DNA from: a virus
Length of the DNA stretch: 42,742 nt
Virus record (IMG/VR): IMGVR_UViG_3300050821_003571
Location: 1-42,742 of that record
Reading direction: 5' to 3' (one strand)
Below the pieces are notes generated by a model, which saw only the letters and a list, made by a program, of their open reading frames with translations, was not told the DNA's origin and did no database searches. The translations under genes were made by a program, and so were the position numbers. Positions 19,422 through 27,003 of this stretch are shown here, in pieces (position 1 is the stretch's first letter; the number at the start of each line of letters is the position of its first letter).

Positions 19422-19715
19422 ATGAGAGGATCACAACCTGGTGAACGACGCGGCGGCAGACAAAAGGGAACGCCAAATAAAGCGACTACTGCGACTGCTG
19501 ATTTTTTCCGCAACGTTCTTACTGATGAACGCGAGTCCGAGCTTTGGAAGTTTTTTCTCGGGCACGCTGATCCAGAAGTCAAGTTCAAAGCCTTCCGTCT
19601 TTCTCTCGAATACAAGCGCGGCAAACCGATACAGCCGATGGAGCTTGGCGGTCCTGACGGCGGACCAATCGAGCATACGATCCGCTTCGGCGACGGGCGC
19701 GCAAATGAATCTTGA
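19422..19715 (+). CDS. Putative terminase small subunit
   Basis: The 97-residue protein begins MRGSQPGERRGGRQKGTPNK. The G-G-R-x-K-G-T-P-N-K stretch is typical of the N-terminus of many phage small terminases, where it precedes the DNA-binding helices. It continues with a helical part (TADFFRNVLTDERESELWKF) and a Gly/Pro-rich end. It overlaps the large subunit gene by 11 nt. It would recognise the packaging site and present it to TerL. Identification rests on motif and position. Confidence 0.7.
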   Translation: MRGSQPGERRGGRQKGTPNKATTATADFFRNVLTDERESELWKFFLGHADPEVKFKAFRLSLEYKRGKPIQPMELGGPDGGPIEHTIRFGDGRANES

Positions 19716-21075
19716 TGTTTGGTTTCCGCCGAAGCTGAAGTTTCTTTTCCAGCCGCATCGTTATAAAGTTCCTTATGGCGGGCGTGGCAGCGCGAAGAGC
19801 TGGTCAATTGCGCGTGCGCTTCTGCTTATCGGCAAGCAGCCCGATCTTCTATGGCCTGGTTGGAGCGAGCAGTTTGGCAACGAAGGCATTCGCGTTTTAT
19901 GCTTCCGCGAGACGATGCACTCGATTGAAGAGTCCGTGCATCAACTGCTCGAAGATCAAGTCCGCTTGCTTCAACTCGGCGGCTTTTATCGTGTCCAGCA
20001 GAAGAACATCGTTGGGAATAATGGCACGGAGTTTTTCTTTGCTGGCGTTCGCCAGTCCGCTGACAACTTGAAGTCCTATGAGCGCGTGCATATCGCGTGG
20101 GGTTCGCAAGCTGAAGCAATGTCGAAGCATTCGCTCGGAATTGTTTTTCCGACGATCCGCCAAGATATTTTAATCAAAGACAAGAAGTACGACAGCGAGA
20201 TTTGGTTTGACTTCAATCCCGAGTACGAAGACGATGAGATTTACAAGATGTTTGCTGTCGAAGCGAACCGCCCGCAGGATTCTAGCGTCGCGTTTGTCAA
20301 CTGGCATGATAATCCGTTCTTCCCAGACGTACTGCGCAAAGAGCGTGAAGATTTGCTGCGCCGCGATCCAGATGAATGCGAGCACGTTTATGAAGGAACG
20401 TGCAGAAGCACAGTCGAAGGCGCTGTCTATAAGAAAGAACTGCAAGCCGCAGAGAAGCAAGGCCGCTTAACGGGACGAGTGCCGTATGATCCAACGAAGC
20501 CAGTTGAAACATTTTGGGACATTGGCCCGGCTCATACGCGTATCTGGCTCGCGCAATCCTTTCCGATGGAATATCGAATTATTGATTACGTTGCCGGAGA
20601 ACTGGAGTCGCTTGCATTCTATGTCAAGCAGCTGCAAGAGCGAGAGTATCATTACGGAATGCATACACTGCCTTGGGACGGAGCTGCGAAAGAATTAGGC
20701 AGCGGGCGCAGCATTCAAGAGCAACTGCAAGCTATTTTCGGTAAAGATCGAGTCCGTTGCGCAAAGCAACTAAGCGTTGAAGATGGCATCGCTGCTGTCC
20801 GCGCGATATTCCCTAAGTGTTGGTTCGACGGGGATCGCTGTAACTATGTAATGCCTGGCTCGAAGCAGATTACTGGTCTTCGCGGTCTTCGCTGCTACCA
20901 ATACGAATACGACAAAGACTTGCGGACGTATTCGAGAAAGCCGCTTCATGATTGGGCTTCGCACGATGCAGATGCGTTCAGGACGCTCGCCGTAATGATT
21001 CGGGAATCTCCGAGCGGTGTTCAGAAGCAGAAAGCGCAGCCCTCGCGCGTCGCGGCGGGGATAAAGTGGGGATAA
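19705..21075 (+). CDS. Terminase large subunit (PBSX/Terminase_3-like)
   Basis: The 456-residue protein is read from ATG 19705 (MNLDVWFPPKLKFLF); the frame is open 88 codons further but that part overlaps TerS. Walker A is GGRGSAKS (25-32); after it come RVLCFRETMHSIEESVHQLL and SYERVHIAWGSQAEAMSK in the Walker B region. The nuclease part has FWDIGPAHTRIW and the SHDADAFRTLAV end of the RNase H-like domain. It powers DNA packaging and cuts concatemers. The Walker B acids usual in this family (W-x-E-E/Q-A) read G-S-Q-A here, which is odd. Order TerS-TerL-portal is standard. Confidence 0.92.
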   Translation: MNLDVWFPPKLKFLFQPHRYKVPYGGRGSAKSWSIARALLLIGKQPDLLWPGWSEQFGNEGIRVLCFRETMHSIEESVHQLLEDQVRLLQLGGFYRVQQKNIVGNNGTEFFFAGVRQSADNLKSYERVHIAWGSQAEAMSKHSLGIVFPTIRQDILIKDKKYDSEIWFDFNPEYEDDEIYKMFAVEANRPQDSSVAFVNWHDNPFFPDVLRKEREDLLRRDPDECEHVYEGTCRSTVEGAVYKKELQAAEKQGRLTGRVPYDPTKPVETFWDIGPAHTRIWLAQSFPMEYRIIDYVAGELESLAFYVKQLQEREYHYGMHTLPWDGAAKELGSGRSIQEQLQAIFGKDRVRCAKQLSVEDGIAAVRAIFPKCWFDGDRCNYVMPGSKQITGLRGLRCYQYEYDKDLRTYSRKPLHDWASHDADAFRTLAVMIRESPSGVQKQKAQPSRVAAGIKWG

Positions 21076-21079
21076 TCTC

Positions 21080-21283
21080 ATGGCGAAGCTAAGAGCCGCG
21101 CGCCGCAATAAATTGCCGTCTAGCAAGTTCGGACTTCCCGGCTCGCGAAAGTATCCGATGCCGGACCGTTCGCATGCCGCTAACGCGAAAGCCCGTGCAA
21201 CGCAGATGGTGCGTAAGGGCAAGCTCTCTGCTTCGAGTGCAGCGCGCATCAGGGCGAAAGCGAATCGAGTGTTAGGGCGATGA
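21080..21283 (+). CDS. Small conserved morphogenesis-region protein (KLPxSxFGLPxxRKYP family)
   Basis: The 67-residue basic protein reads KLPSSKFGLPGSRKYPMPDR, then SHAANAKARATQMVRKGKLS. The R-K-Y-P-x-x-D-x-x-H-A-x-x-A-x-x-R pattern recurs in many phages near terminase and portal genes, often under a DUF name. It probably packs against nucleic acid or the portal, but this is not shown. It starts 4 nt after the TerL stop and is ATGA-coupled to the next gene. Confidence 0.7.
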   Translation: MAKLRAARRNKLPSSKFGLPGSRKYPMPDRSHAANAKARATQMVRKGKLSASSAARIRAKANRVLGR

Positions 21284-21558
21284 CTCCAGAAGCTCTCAAA
21301 CTACCGGCTGTTCGTTTTATTCGTATGTACGAGCCGCGCGAGCATCGAATGTTGAATATCTGGGAGCGCGTGACGACTCAAGAGCAATTAGATGATTGTC
21401 CGCGCGCGACAGAGTTAACGATTCAAGGCCAGACAATCGAAGTAGTATTGAGTGAGATGATGCAATTTGTTCCAACTTGTATTTCTCTGGAAGCTTTCAA
21501 AAACATTTGCGAAATTGTTGATGCGCAGCCATCGCGCTACGCAGTAAGGAGTTCGTAA
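21280..21558 (+). CDS. Hypothetical protein, 92 aa
   Basis: The 92-residue protein reads LPAVRFIRMYEPREHRMLNI, then WERVTTQEQLDDCPRATELT. No recognised domain; mixed strand and helix with two or three cysteines. It is ATGA-coupled to the previous gene and its final base is the A of the next ATG. Confidence 0.55.
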   Translation: MTPEALKLPAVRFIRMYEPREHRMLNIWERVTTQEQLDDCPRATELTIQGQTIEVVLSEMMQFVPTCISLEAFKNICEIVDAQPSRYAVRSS

Positions 21559-21830
21559 TGGCATCTCATGGCGCAATGAAAGAGCAAGCAGCAGCAGAAC
21601 CGCCGCGTCACAAGACGCCACCAAAAGAACTTGAACATATTCGTCTCACGCCTGCTGAGAACGGCGGTGTTAGCGCGGAGCATCATTTCACGTCGTTTGA
21701 ACACAAGCCGGAGATGCACGTTTTTGCTGCGGGCCAGCACAAGGAGCTGATGGCGCACTTGCAGAAGCACCTTGAGATGAAGATGCCGGGCAAGGCCGAG
21801 CATGAGAATCTGGAAGCGAAAGAGGAGTAA
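21558..21830 (+). CDS. Hypothetical His/Glu-rich protein, 90 aa
   Basis: The 90-residue protein has a low-complexity N-terminus rich in Ala/Glu/Pro, then HIRLTPAENGGVSAEHHFTS and a histidine-rich helix (EMHVFAAGQHKELMAHLQKH). The A-E-N-G-G...E-H-H-F...H-V-F pattern looks like a small phage protein near the portal in other genomes. Function unknown; histidines could bind metal. Confidence 0.55.
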   Translation: MASHGAMKEQAAAEPPRHKTPPKELEHIRLTPAENGGVSAEHHFTSFEHKPEMHVFAAGQHKELMAHLQKHLEMKMPGKAEHENLEAKEE

Positions 21831-21833
21831 CGT

Positions 21834-22073
21834 GTGGCGTCATTCGGAGCTGAGAAAAAGCAATCGCGCAAGCAATCGGCTGTCAAATATCCAGCCGATC
21901 ACAAGCTTGGCATGCGCGTCCCGAAGAACGGCTCTGACTGCGCGAAGTGCGAGTACGTTGACGGAAAGAATTGCACTAATACGGTCTTCGTTAAATGGAA
22001 CGGTTCCGAAGTCATTCCTTTACCGATAGACGAGTATTGTTGCGATATGTTCGAGACGAAGGAGAAAAAGTGA
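21834..22073 (+). CDS. Small Cys-rich protein, HiPIP-like spacing
   Basis: The protein is 79 residues from GTG 21834. DHKLGMRVPKNGSDCAKCEY, then DGKNCTNTVFVKWNGS and DEYCCDMFE, give C-x2-C...C...Y-C-C-D. The spacing and the aromatic residue before the last Cys recall high-potential iron-sulphur proteins, but a structural zinc is equally possible. The K-W-N-G-S...P-x-P-x-D-E-Y-C pattern is one I have seen in other soil and aquatic phages. Role unknown. Confidence 0.6.
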   Translation: MASFGAEKKQSRKQSAVKYPADHKLGMRVPKNGSDCAKCEYVDGKNCTNTVFVKWNGSEVIPLPIDEYCCDMFETKEKK

Positions 22074-22291
22074 TGGCCGACAATTTCAAAGGCAGTTCCG
22101 AGCACGCAGCGCAGCATCAGCATGGAGTCGTACCGCGAACGGAGCCGCAAGCGCCGCAGACGGTGGAGCAGAGAGTCTCGAAACTGGAGCGGCAAGTCGC
22201 GGAATTGATCGCCGCTAATGAAGCGCGACTGGCGGCGCAGCAAGCGAACAAGTCGCAAGTTCCCGAACGCGCAAAGAAAGCCTCTGATTAG
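22073..22291 (+). CDS. Small coiled-coil protein, 72 aa
   Basis: Starts at ATG 22073 in a TGATG overlap; an earlier start lies inside the upstream gene. After a His/Gln-rich N-terminus (SSEHAAQHQHGVVP) comes a heptad-like stretch, VEQRVSKLERQVAELIAANE, then ARLAAQQANK. Probably a small oligomer; no family known. Confidence 0.55.
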   Translation: MADNFKGSSEHAAQHQHGVVPRTEPQAPQTVEQRVSKLERQVAELIAANEARLAAQQANKSQVPERAKKASD

Positions 22292-22293
22292 CA

Positions 22294-22662
22294 ATGTCTA
22301 CTCGCGCGCTAGAGCCGTCCGAGTTCCTCGCGCTGATGCAGCATCATTGGCGAGATGAGCTTCGCCGTCTGCGCGCGCAGCCGCCGCTATTCCGCTGCTT
22401 CGATTGCAAGCGTTGGATTCCGCGCGAAGAACTACCAATGCGGTGCAGTGAGTGCAGCGGACCGCCGCTTCAGGGGAAGAAAGTCGGCTACCGCTACAAG
22501 AAGATTCTTCAAGACGCGATGATTTGTAAGCACTGCGTCGATAAGCACGATCATTTGCGGAAGATGGTGCTCGAAGCGATGTTTACTGCGTATCAGCACG
22601 GGCTAGAGAAGCGGCTAACGATGAAAGCGATGCGGAAGTTTGCGGCGGGAAGGCCGGTATGA
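22294..22662 (+). CDS. Zinc-ribbon protein, 122 aa
   Basis: The 122-residue protein contains FRCFDCKRWIPREELPMRCS, then ECSGPP and ICKHCVDKH: three Cys pairs that can form one or two zinc ribbons, followed by a basic helical tail (AYQHGLEKRLTMKAMRKF). It sits between TerL and portal. Its function is not known to me; a DNA-contacting accessory is plausible. ATGA-coupled to the next gene. Confidence 0.65.
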   Translation: MSTRALEPSEFLALMQHHWRDELRRLRAQPPLFRCFDCKRWIPREELPMRCSECSGPPLQGKKVGYRYKKILQDAMICKHCVDKHDHLRKMVLEAMFTAYQHGLEKRLTMKAMRKFAAGRPV

Positions 22663-22898
22663 ATCCCGTACTGAACAAAGCCGCAATGATGCAGCGCATC
22701 GCGCGTAAAGTCGAACGTGTTGCGGAGCGCGTCGGGCCGCTTCCGGCAATCGGCACGCAAGTCGTCGTTCGTTGTGCTGGCGTCGTTTGTAAGGAGCATA
22801 CGAAGTATTACGTCGAGACAGGGCTGGTCGGCATTGAGATTCCGAAGCTTGGCGGCAAGCATCTTGCTGCGCGGCTCGCGGGATTGTGGGTGAATTGA
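22659..22898 (+). CDS. Hypothetical protein, 79 aa
   Basis: The 79-residue protein has a basic N-terminal helix (MMQRIARKVERVAERVG), then a strand-rich part (GTQVVVRCAGVVCKEHTKYY, VETGLVGIEIPKLG). Two Cys are present. No recognised family. It overlaps neighbours at both ends (ATGA upstream, TGATG downstream). Confidence 0.55.
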   Translation: MNPVLNKAAMMQRIARKVERVAERVGPLPAIGTQVVVRCAGVVCKEHTKYYVETGLVGIEIPKLGGKHLAARLAGLWVN

Positions 22899-23035
22899 TG
22901 CATCCATCGGCGCGCATACGACCTGGCTACGTAGTTCGCGTTATCGCCGGTCATAGCCATGACTTTTATCATCCATGTTTGATTTGGGTGCGTGCTGTGA
23001 TTCTGCGCGTGCACAAGGAATGCTATGCCCGTTAA
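22898..23035 (+). CDS. Mini-protein, 45 aa
   Basis: Read by hand: ATG 22898 overlaps the upstream TGA and the frame runs to TAA 23033-23035, overlapping the DUF6496-like gene by 11 nt. The peptide begins MHPSARIRPGYVVRVIAGHS and contains HPCLIWVRAVILRVHKECYA. Hydrophobic middle, two Cys, several His. Coupling at both ends supports translation; function unknown. Confidence 0.5.
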   Translation: MHPSARIRPGYVVRVIAGHSHDFYHPCLIWVRAVILRVHKECYAR

Positions 23036-23264
23036 ACTTGGCCGCTCTGGCGTGAAGCAAGAGATGCACAAGTTCAAAGAAGGAACTTTGCACAGCGGAT
23101 CGAAGAAAGGTCCGATAGTGAAGAGCAGGAAGCAAGCTATCGCAATCGCGCTCAGCGAAGCGGGACTCTCGAAGCGCAAGAAAAAGACGCGCGCGCACGG
23201 GCTGACTTCGACGAAGAGAGGCAATCAGCACATGACCTCGGAGACATTTTCTTATCATCATTAA
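23025..23264 (+). CDS. DUF6496-like basic protein
   Basis: The 79-residue protein contains MHKFKEGTLHSGSKKGPIVK, then SRKQAIAIALSEAGLSKRKK. The G-T-L-H-S-G-S-K-K-G-P...S-R-K-Q-A-I-A-I-A-L-S-E-A signature matches the DUF6496 family, widespread in phages and bacteria and of unknown function. Very basic, probably nucleic-acid-binding. It lies one base before the endonuclease VII-type gene. Confidence 0.75.
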   Translation: MPVKLGRSGVKQEMHKFKEGTLHSGSKKGPIVKSRKQAIAIALSEAGLSKRKKKTRAHGLTSTKRGNQHMTSETFSYHH

Positions 23265-23265
23265 A

Positions 23266-23736
23266 ATGAGAACTATCCAAAAAAACCGTGAACGTATTCG
23301 CGCTAGTTACAGAGAGTATACAGAAGCGCAGCGAGAGCGCTTGCGCAATAACGCGCGAAGGTATTCAAAAACATTGAAAGGCCGTCAGACTCGTGCGGCA
23401 TGGAAGAAATCGCATCCCGGCGCGATGAACGCATACAATAAAAAGTATTACGAGTCACACAAAAAGAGAGTTTCTGCGTATCGAAGAAAATGGTACGCGC
23501 AAGGATTTTCTCAATTGACTTACTTGCGTCGTCTTGAAGCAATTGCCGGAAGACCGAAACCAAGCGCTTGCGAAATATGTCACAAGAAAGCCAAGAAGAT
23601 TTGCTTTGAGCATTGCCACAAAACCGGAAAATTCCGTGGTTGGATTTGTAGTCGATGTAACTTTATTTTAGGGATAATTGAATCTCCTTCGTATCTCAAG
23701 CCGTTTGTTAAGTATCTGAAGAGAGCGAATGCTTAA
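23266..23736 (+). CDS. Endonuclease VII-type HNH endonuclease
   Basis: The 156-residue protein has a long basic helical N-terminus (RERIRASYREYTEAQRERLR), then CEICHKKAKKICFEHCHKTG, KFRGWICSRCNFILGIIES. The zinc Cys pairs (CEIC...CSRC) and the E-H-C-H-K-T-G metal-binding loop match the recombination endonuclease VII family (PF02945). The base composition is more A/T-rich than the neighbours. Such genes often behave as free-standing homing-type elements; a role in resolving branched DNA before packaging is the alternative. It overlaps the portal gene by 8 nt. Confidence 0.85.
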   Translation: MRTIQKNRERIRASYREYTEAQRERLRNNARRYSKTLKGRQTRAAWKKSHPGAMNAYNKKYYESHKKRVSAYRRKWYAQGFSQLTYLRRLEAIAGRPKPSACEICHKKAKKICFEHCHKTGKFRGWICSRCNFILGIIESPSYLKPFVKYLKRANA

Positions 23737-25963
23737 TCAAGACTCCAACTCGCCGCTGTTAAAAGAGATTCGTCAGAATTACACCGACTTCTACGAAGGC
23801 TGGCGTCCTATCCTCGAAGATGGCGACACGGACATGCGCTACGTCAGCGGCAATCCGTGGGACGAGAAAGAGCGCGAGTTCAGAGACAAGTACGACCGCC
23901 CGGTGATGACGTTCGATGAGCTTTCTCCGTACATCAATCAGCTTGTAAACGATCCGCGTCAGAATAAGCGCGCGATAAAAATCAATCCGCGCGGAGCGGG
24001 AGCGACGAGCGTCACTGCGCAGTTGCGCGAAGACAAGATGCGCGAGATTCAATACAACTCGCGCGCGCAGAGCGCGTTTACGACTGCGTTCGAGGGTGCG
24101 GCATCGAGAGGCTTTGGTTGGTATGGCGTCAATAGCAGGCTCGTAGCAAACGGCTTGACAGAAGAGCAGTACGACGAGCTAGTGAAAGAATCCCCCGAAA
24201 AACTCTTCGAGCAAGAGCTATACATCTATCGTATACCGAATCCAAACTCCGTGCTGCCGAATCCTGCTTTCAAAGAGCAAGATGCAAGTGATATGACGGA
24301 ATGCTTCGTCGAAGAGCGCATCCAACGCAGCGAGTTCAAGCGCCGCTGGAAAGGCGCGAAGTTCATCGACTGGCAGGGCGATTACGCGGAGCAAGCACCT
24401 GGCTGGCAAACGGAGAAAATCGTCCGCATCGCTGCGTACTATAAAGCAATCATCAAGCGTAAGAAACTGTATTTGCTCGATGGGCTGAAGAACAAAGAAG
24501 ATCGCGTTGCTTTATATAGCGACGAACTGCCGGAAGATGAAGAGAAATGGCTCGCACACGACGAGAACAAGAAGCGTATCCGCCGCGACAGGACGATAGA
24601 GACGCGCCGCATCAAGCAGTATTGGACGAACGGGCTGGAAATCCTTGAAGAGAGTGATGAGATTCCGATTCGCTGGATTCCGCTTGTTCTCGTCGCGGGC
24701 AAAGAAATCTGGGTCGATGACGGTAGCGGCCCGCAGCGCAAGCTGATGAGTCTGGTCCGTCTCGCGCGCGATCCGTTCATGGCGTACTGCTATATTCGCA
24801 CGCAAGAAGTCGAAGAAGCGGGAATGTCGCCGAAAGCTCCGTTTGTCGGTTATACGATGCAGTTCGAGACGGACCGTGATGCATGGGAGAACTTGAACAA
24901 AATTCCGCGAGCGTTTGTACAAGTCGATCCAGTAACGGACCCGACGGACCCGAACAAAGTGCTGCCGCTCCCGACGAGACCGCAATTCACGCCGAACTTT
25001 CAAACATACGAAGTCTTCGCGGAAGCGTGCAGGAGAGCAATACGAACGGCTTGCGGCGGAAGTGACCTACCGACAGCAGCACAGCGCATCAATGAGAAGT
25101 CCGGCGTCGCGCTGAAAGAAATCGAAGCGAACGAAGATCGCGGCACGTTTCACTTCATCGACAATTATAACTTCGCAATGGAGCACGCTGGCCGCATAGC
25201 CGACGCTTGGTTCCCGTACGTTTACGACACGAAGCGCGACATCGCAATCATGAAAGCTGATGGTGCTTTCAAAACGCTGACGATTAACGACGAAGAGTAT
25301 ACGGAGAAAGGACCGAACGGCGAAGCTGTCCAGCAGCACTATGATGCCGTGACGGGAGATCATGGCGTGACGGTATCGACGGGTAAAGACTTTGCCTCTC
25401 AGCGCGACGAAGTAAAAGATTTTATTCAGCTCGTAATTAGCGAGCTTCAAGCGCTCGCGCAAGTCTTACCTCCCGGAGCGGTTGCTAAAGTCATGGCGCT
25501 CGCTGTTCGCCTTGGCGATTATGGTCCGCTTGGCGCTGAGATTGCCGACACGATTGACCCGCCGGATGCGGACAAGCAAAAGCAGCAAGCGCTTCAGCAA
25601 GCGCAGCAAGAGGCTTTGCAGCAAAAGAAAGTCATCGTCGAGATGCAGCAGGAGCTTGAGAAGCTGAAGCTGGAGAAGGCCGGGAAAGTCATTCAAGGCG
25701 AGACGGAAAAGCAAATCGCTACGATCAACAATGACGTTAAAGTGCTCATCGCGGAAATCAGCACGAAGATGCAGCAGATGAGCGAGCGCAACGAAATGTT
25801 CATGGAGTACTGGAAAGAAACGCATGGCGCTGCTCACGAAGTAGCGATGCAGCAAGAGCAGCACGGGCACGAACACGAACTCGCTGACAAGCAAGCAGCT
25901 TTAGCGACAGCGCAGCAAGCGCAAGGAGCAAGCGATGGCAACGGAACCACTGGCGGTCAATAA
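23729..25963 (+). CDS. Portal protein, P22 gp1-like
   Basis: 744 residues, close to P22 gp1 (725). The N-terminus LLKEIRQNYTDFYEGWRPIL, then RPVMTFDELSPYINQLVNDP and RQNKRAIKINP, is typical of the P22-type portal family. The centre has PNPNSVLPNPAFKEQDASDM, and the C-terminus a long Gln/Lys-rich coiled coil (QQALQQAQQEALQQKKVIVE) like the barrel of P22 portal. It forms the dodecameric DNA channel at the head vertex. Followed with a 29-nt overlap by the scaffold gene, as in P22-like order. Confidence 0.92.
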   Translation: MLNQDSNSPLLKEIRQNYTDFYEGWRPILEDGDTDMRYVSGNPWDEKEREFRDKYDRPVMTFDELSPYINQLVNDPRQNKRAIKINPRGAGATSVTAQLREDKMREIQYNSRAQSAFTTAFEGAASRGFGWYGVNSRLVANGLTEEQYDELVKESPEKLFEQELYIYRIPNPNSVLPNPAFKEQDASDMTECFVEERIQRSEFKRRWKGAKFIDWQGDYAEQAPGWQTEKIVRIAAYYKAIIKRKKLYLLDGLKNKEDRVALYSDELPEDEEKWLAHDENKKRIRRDRTIETRRIKQYWTNGLEILEESDEIPIRWIPLVLVAGKEIWVDDGSGPQRKLMSLVRLARDPFMAYCYIRTQEVEEAGMSPKAPFVGYTMQFETDRDAWENLNKIPRAFVQVDPVTDPTDPNKVLPLPTRPQFTPNFQTYEVFAEACRRAIRTACGGSDLPTAAQRINEKSGVALKEIEANEDRGTFHFIDNYNFAMEHAGRIADAWFPYVYDTKRDIAIMKADGAFKTLTINDEEYTEKGPNGEAVQQHYDAVTGDHGVTVSTGKDFASQRDEVKDFIQLVISELQALAQVLPPGAVAKVMALAVRLGDYGPLGAEIADTIDPPDADKQKQQALQQAQQEALQQKKVIVEMQQELEKLKLEKAGKVIQGETEKQIATINNDVKVLIAEISTKMQQMSERNEMFMEYWKETHGAAHEVAMQQEQHGHEHELADKQAALATAQQAQGASDGNGTTGGQ

Positions 25964-26954
25964 ACCGCCACAGCATAAGGAAGTCGAGCATTTCAGCGAC
26001 GCGGAGCGTACGGAGTGGCTCAAGACGGGGAAGATGCCAGCACTCGAAGCTGAAGAACAAGTTCCGCCTGTAAAAACGGATGGCGAGCAGGCACCATCAA
26101 AACCTGTGAAGGAGTCGGCGGGGTCAGGGCCTGCCAAAAAAACCAACGAAGAGAAAGAGGCGGAAAAAGAACTCAACTTCAAAGCGCTGCGTGAACGTAC
26201 GGAGCGCCTCGAAGCTGAACTGGAAGAATTTCGCACCGGTAAAAAGAAAGTAGAAGAGAAAAAGCCGGAAGCCGATAAGCCGAAGCTGCTAGAATTGCCG
26301 AAGCGCCCGTCGATGGGACAATTCAAGGACGCTGCTGGCACTTTGGACTTCGAGAAGTACGAAGCGGCTTTAGACGATTACGAAAAGGCGAAAGAAGCCT
26401 ATACGAACCAGCAAGTTCAACTGCGCACAGCAGCGCAGCAGCAGGAGCAGTCGATCAATACGTGGACGACGGAGTTGAAAGCGAAGTACGGCGAGAAAGC
26501 TGCGGGCGTGAAAGTCAAGGAGACGGTCGACAAGCTGGCTGCGACAATACAGTCCGCTCCCGGCTTTTTCCTTTTCCTGAACGACTCGAAAGTTTTCACC
26601 GACCTTCTCTACGTGTTGGGCGGCTCTGAGTTCAAGCTTGACGAGCTGCTTACTGAAGCGAAAGAGCCGAAGACGGCGATGAGCGCAGTCCGCAAACTGC
26701 GCGACATTGAACGTGACATTGAGATTGAACTTGCGAAGCAATCGAAAGAACCGCCGAAGAAAGACGATAAGAAGCTGACGGGTGCTGGAAAGCCTCCCTC
26801 GGAGGCTGCTGGTGCTGCATCTTCTCCCGCCGATGATGGTTCGAGCGAAGCTGCTTTACGGCGAAAAGATTTGTCGCCCGATGAGCGCGGTGAACTCTAT
26901 CGCGAGCGCAAGAACAAGGAAGACCGCGAGAAGCGGAAAAAGAAAGTCAACTAA
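25935..26954 (+). CDS. Scaffolding protein
   Basis: The 339-residue protein is highly charged, Glu/Lys/Pro-rich and mostly helical, with KEVEHFSDAERTEWLKTGKM at the start and a Lys/Arg-rich helix-turn-helix-like end (LYRERKNKEDREKRKKKVN) as in P22 gp8, which binds coat through its basic C-terminus. It sits between portal and coat. No protease motif. P22 gp8 is 303 residues. Role: directs procapsid assembly and exits before packaging. Confidence 0.85.
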   Translation: MATEPLAVNKPPQHKEVEHFSDAERTEWLKTGKMPALEAEEQVPPVKTDGEQAPSKPVKESAGSGPAKKTNEEKEAEKELNFKALRERTERLEAELEEFRTGKKKVEEKKPEADKPKLLELPKRPSMGQFKDAAGTLDFEKYEAALDDYEKAKEAYTNQQVQLRTAAQQQEQSINTWTTELKAKYGEKAAGVKVKETVDKLAATIQSAPGFFLFLNDSKVFTDLLYVLGGSEFKLDELLTEAKEPKTAMSAVRKLRDIERDIEIELAKQSKEPPKKDDKKLTGAGKPPSEAAGAASSPADDGSSEAALRRKDLSPDERGELYRERKNKEDREKRKKKVN

Positions 26955-27003
26955 GGATTTGGCGAAGTGCAGCGGTATTGCCACCGCAGAGAGATAAACG
27001 ACA

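Noticed and set aside
19441-19704. N-terminal extension of the large terminase frame
   Set aside because: This part overlaps TerS in another frame and has no family similarity; ATG 19705 gives the normal TerL start.
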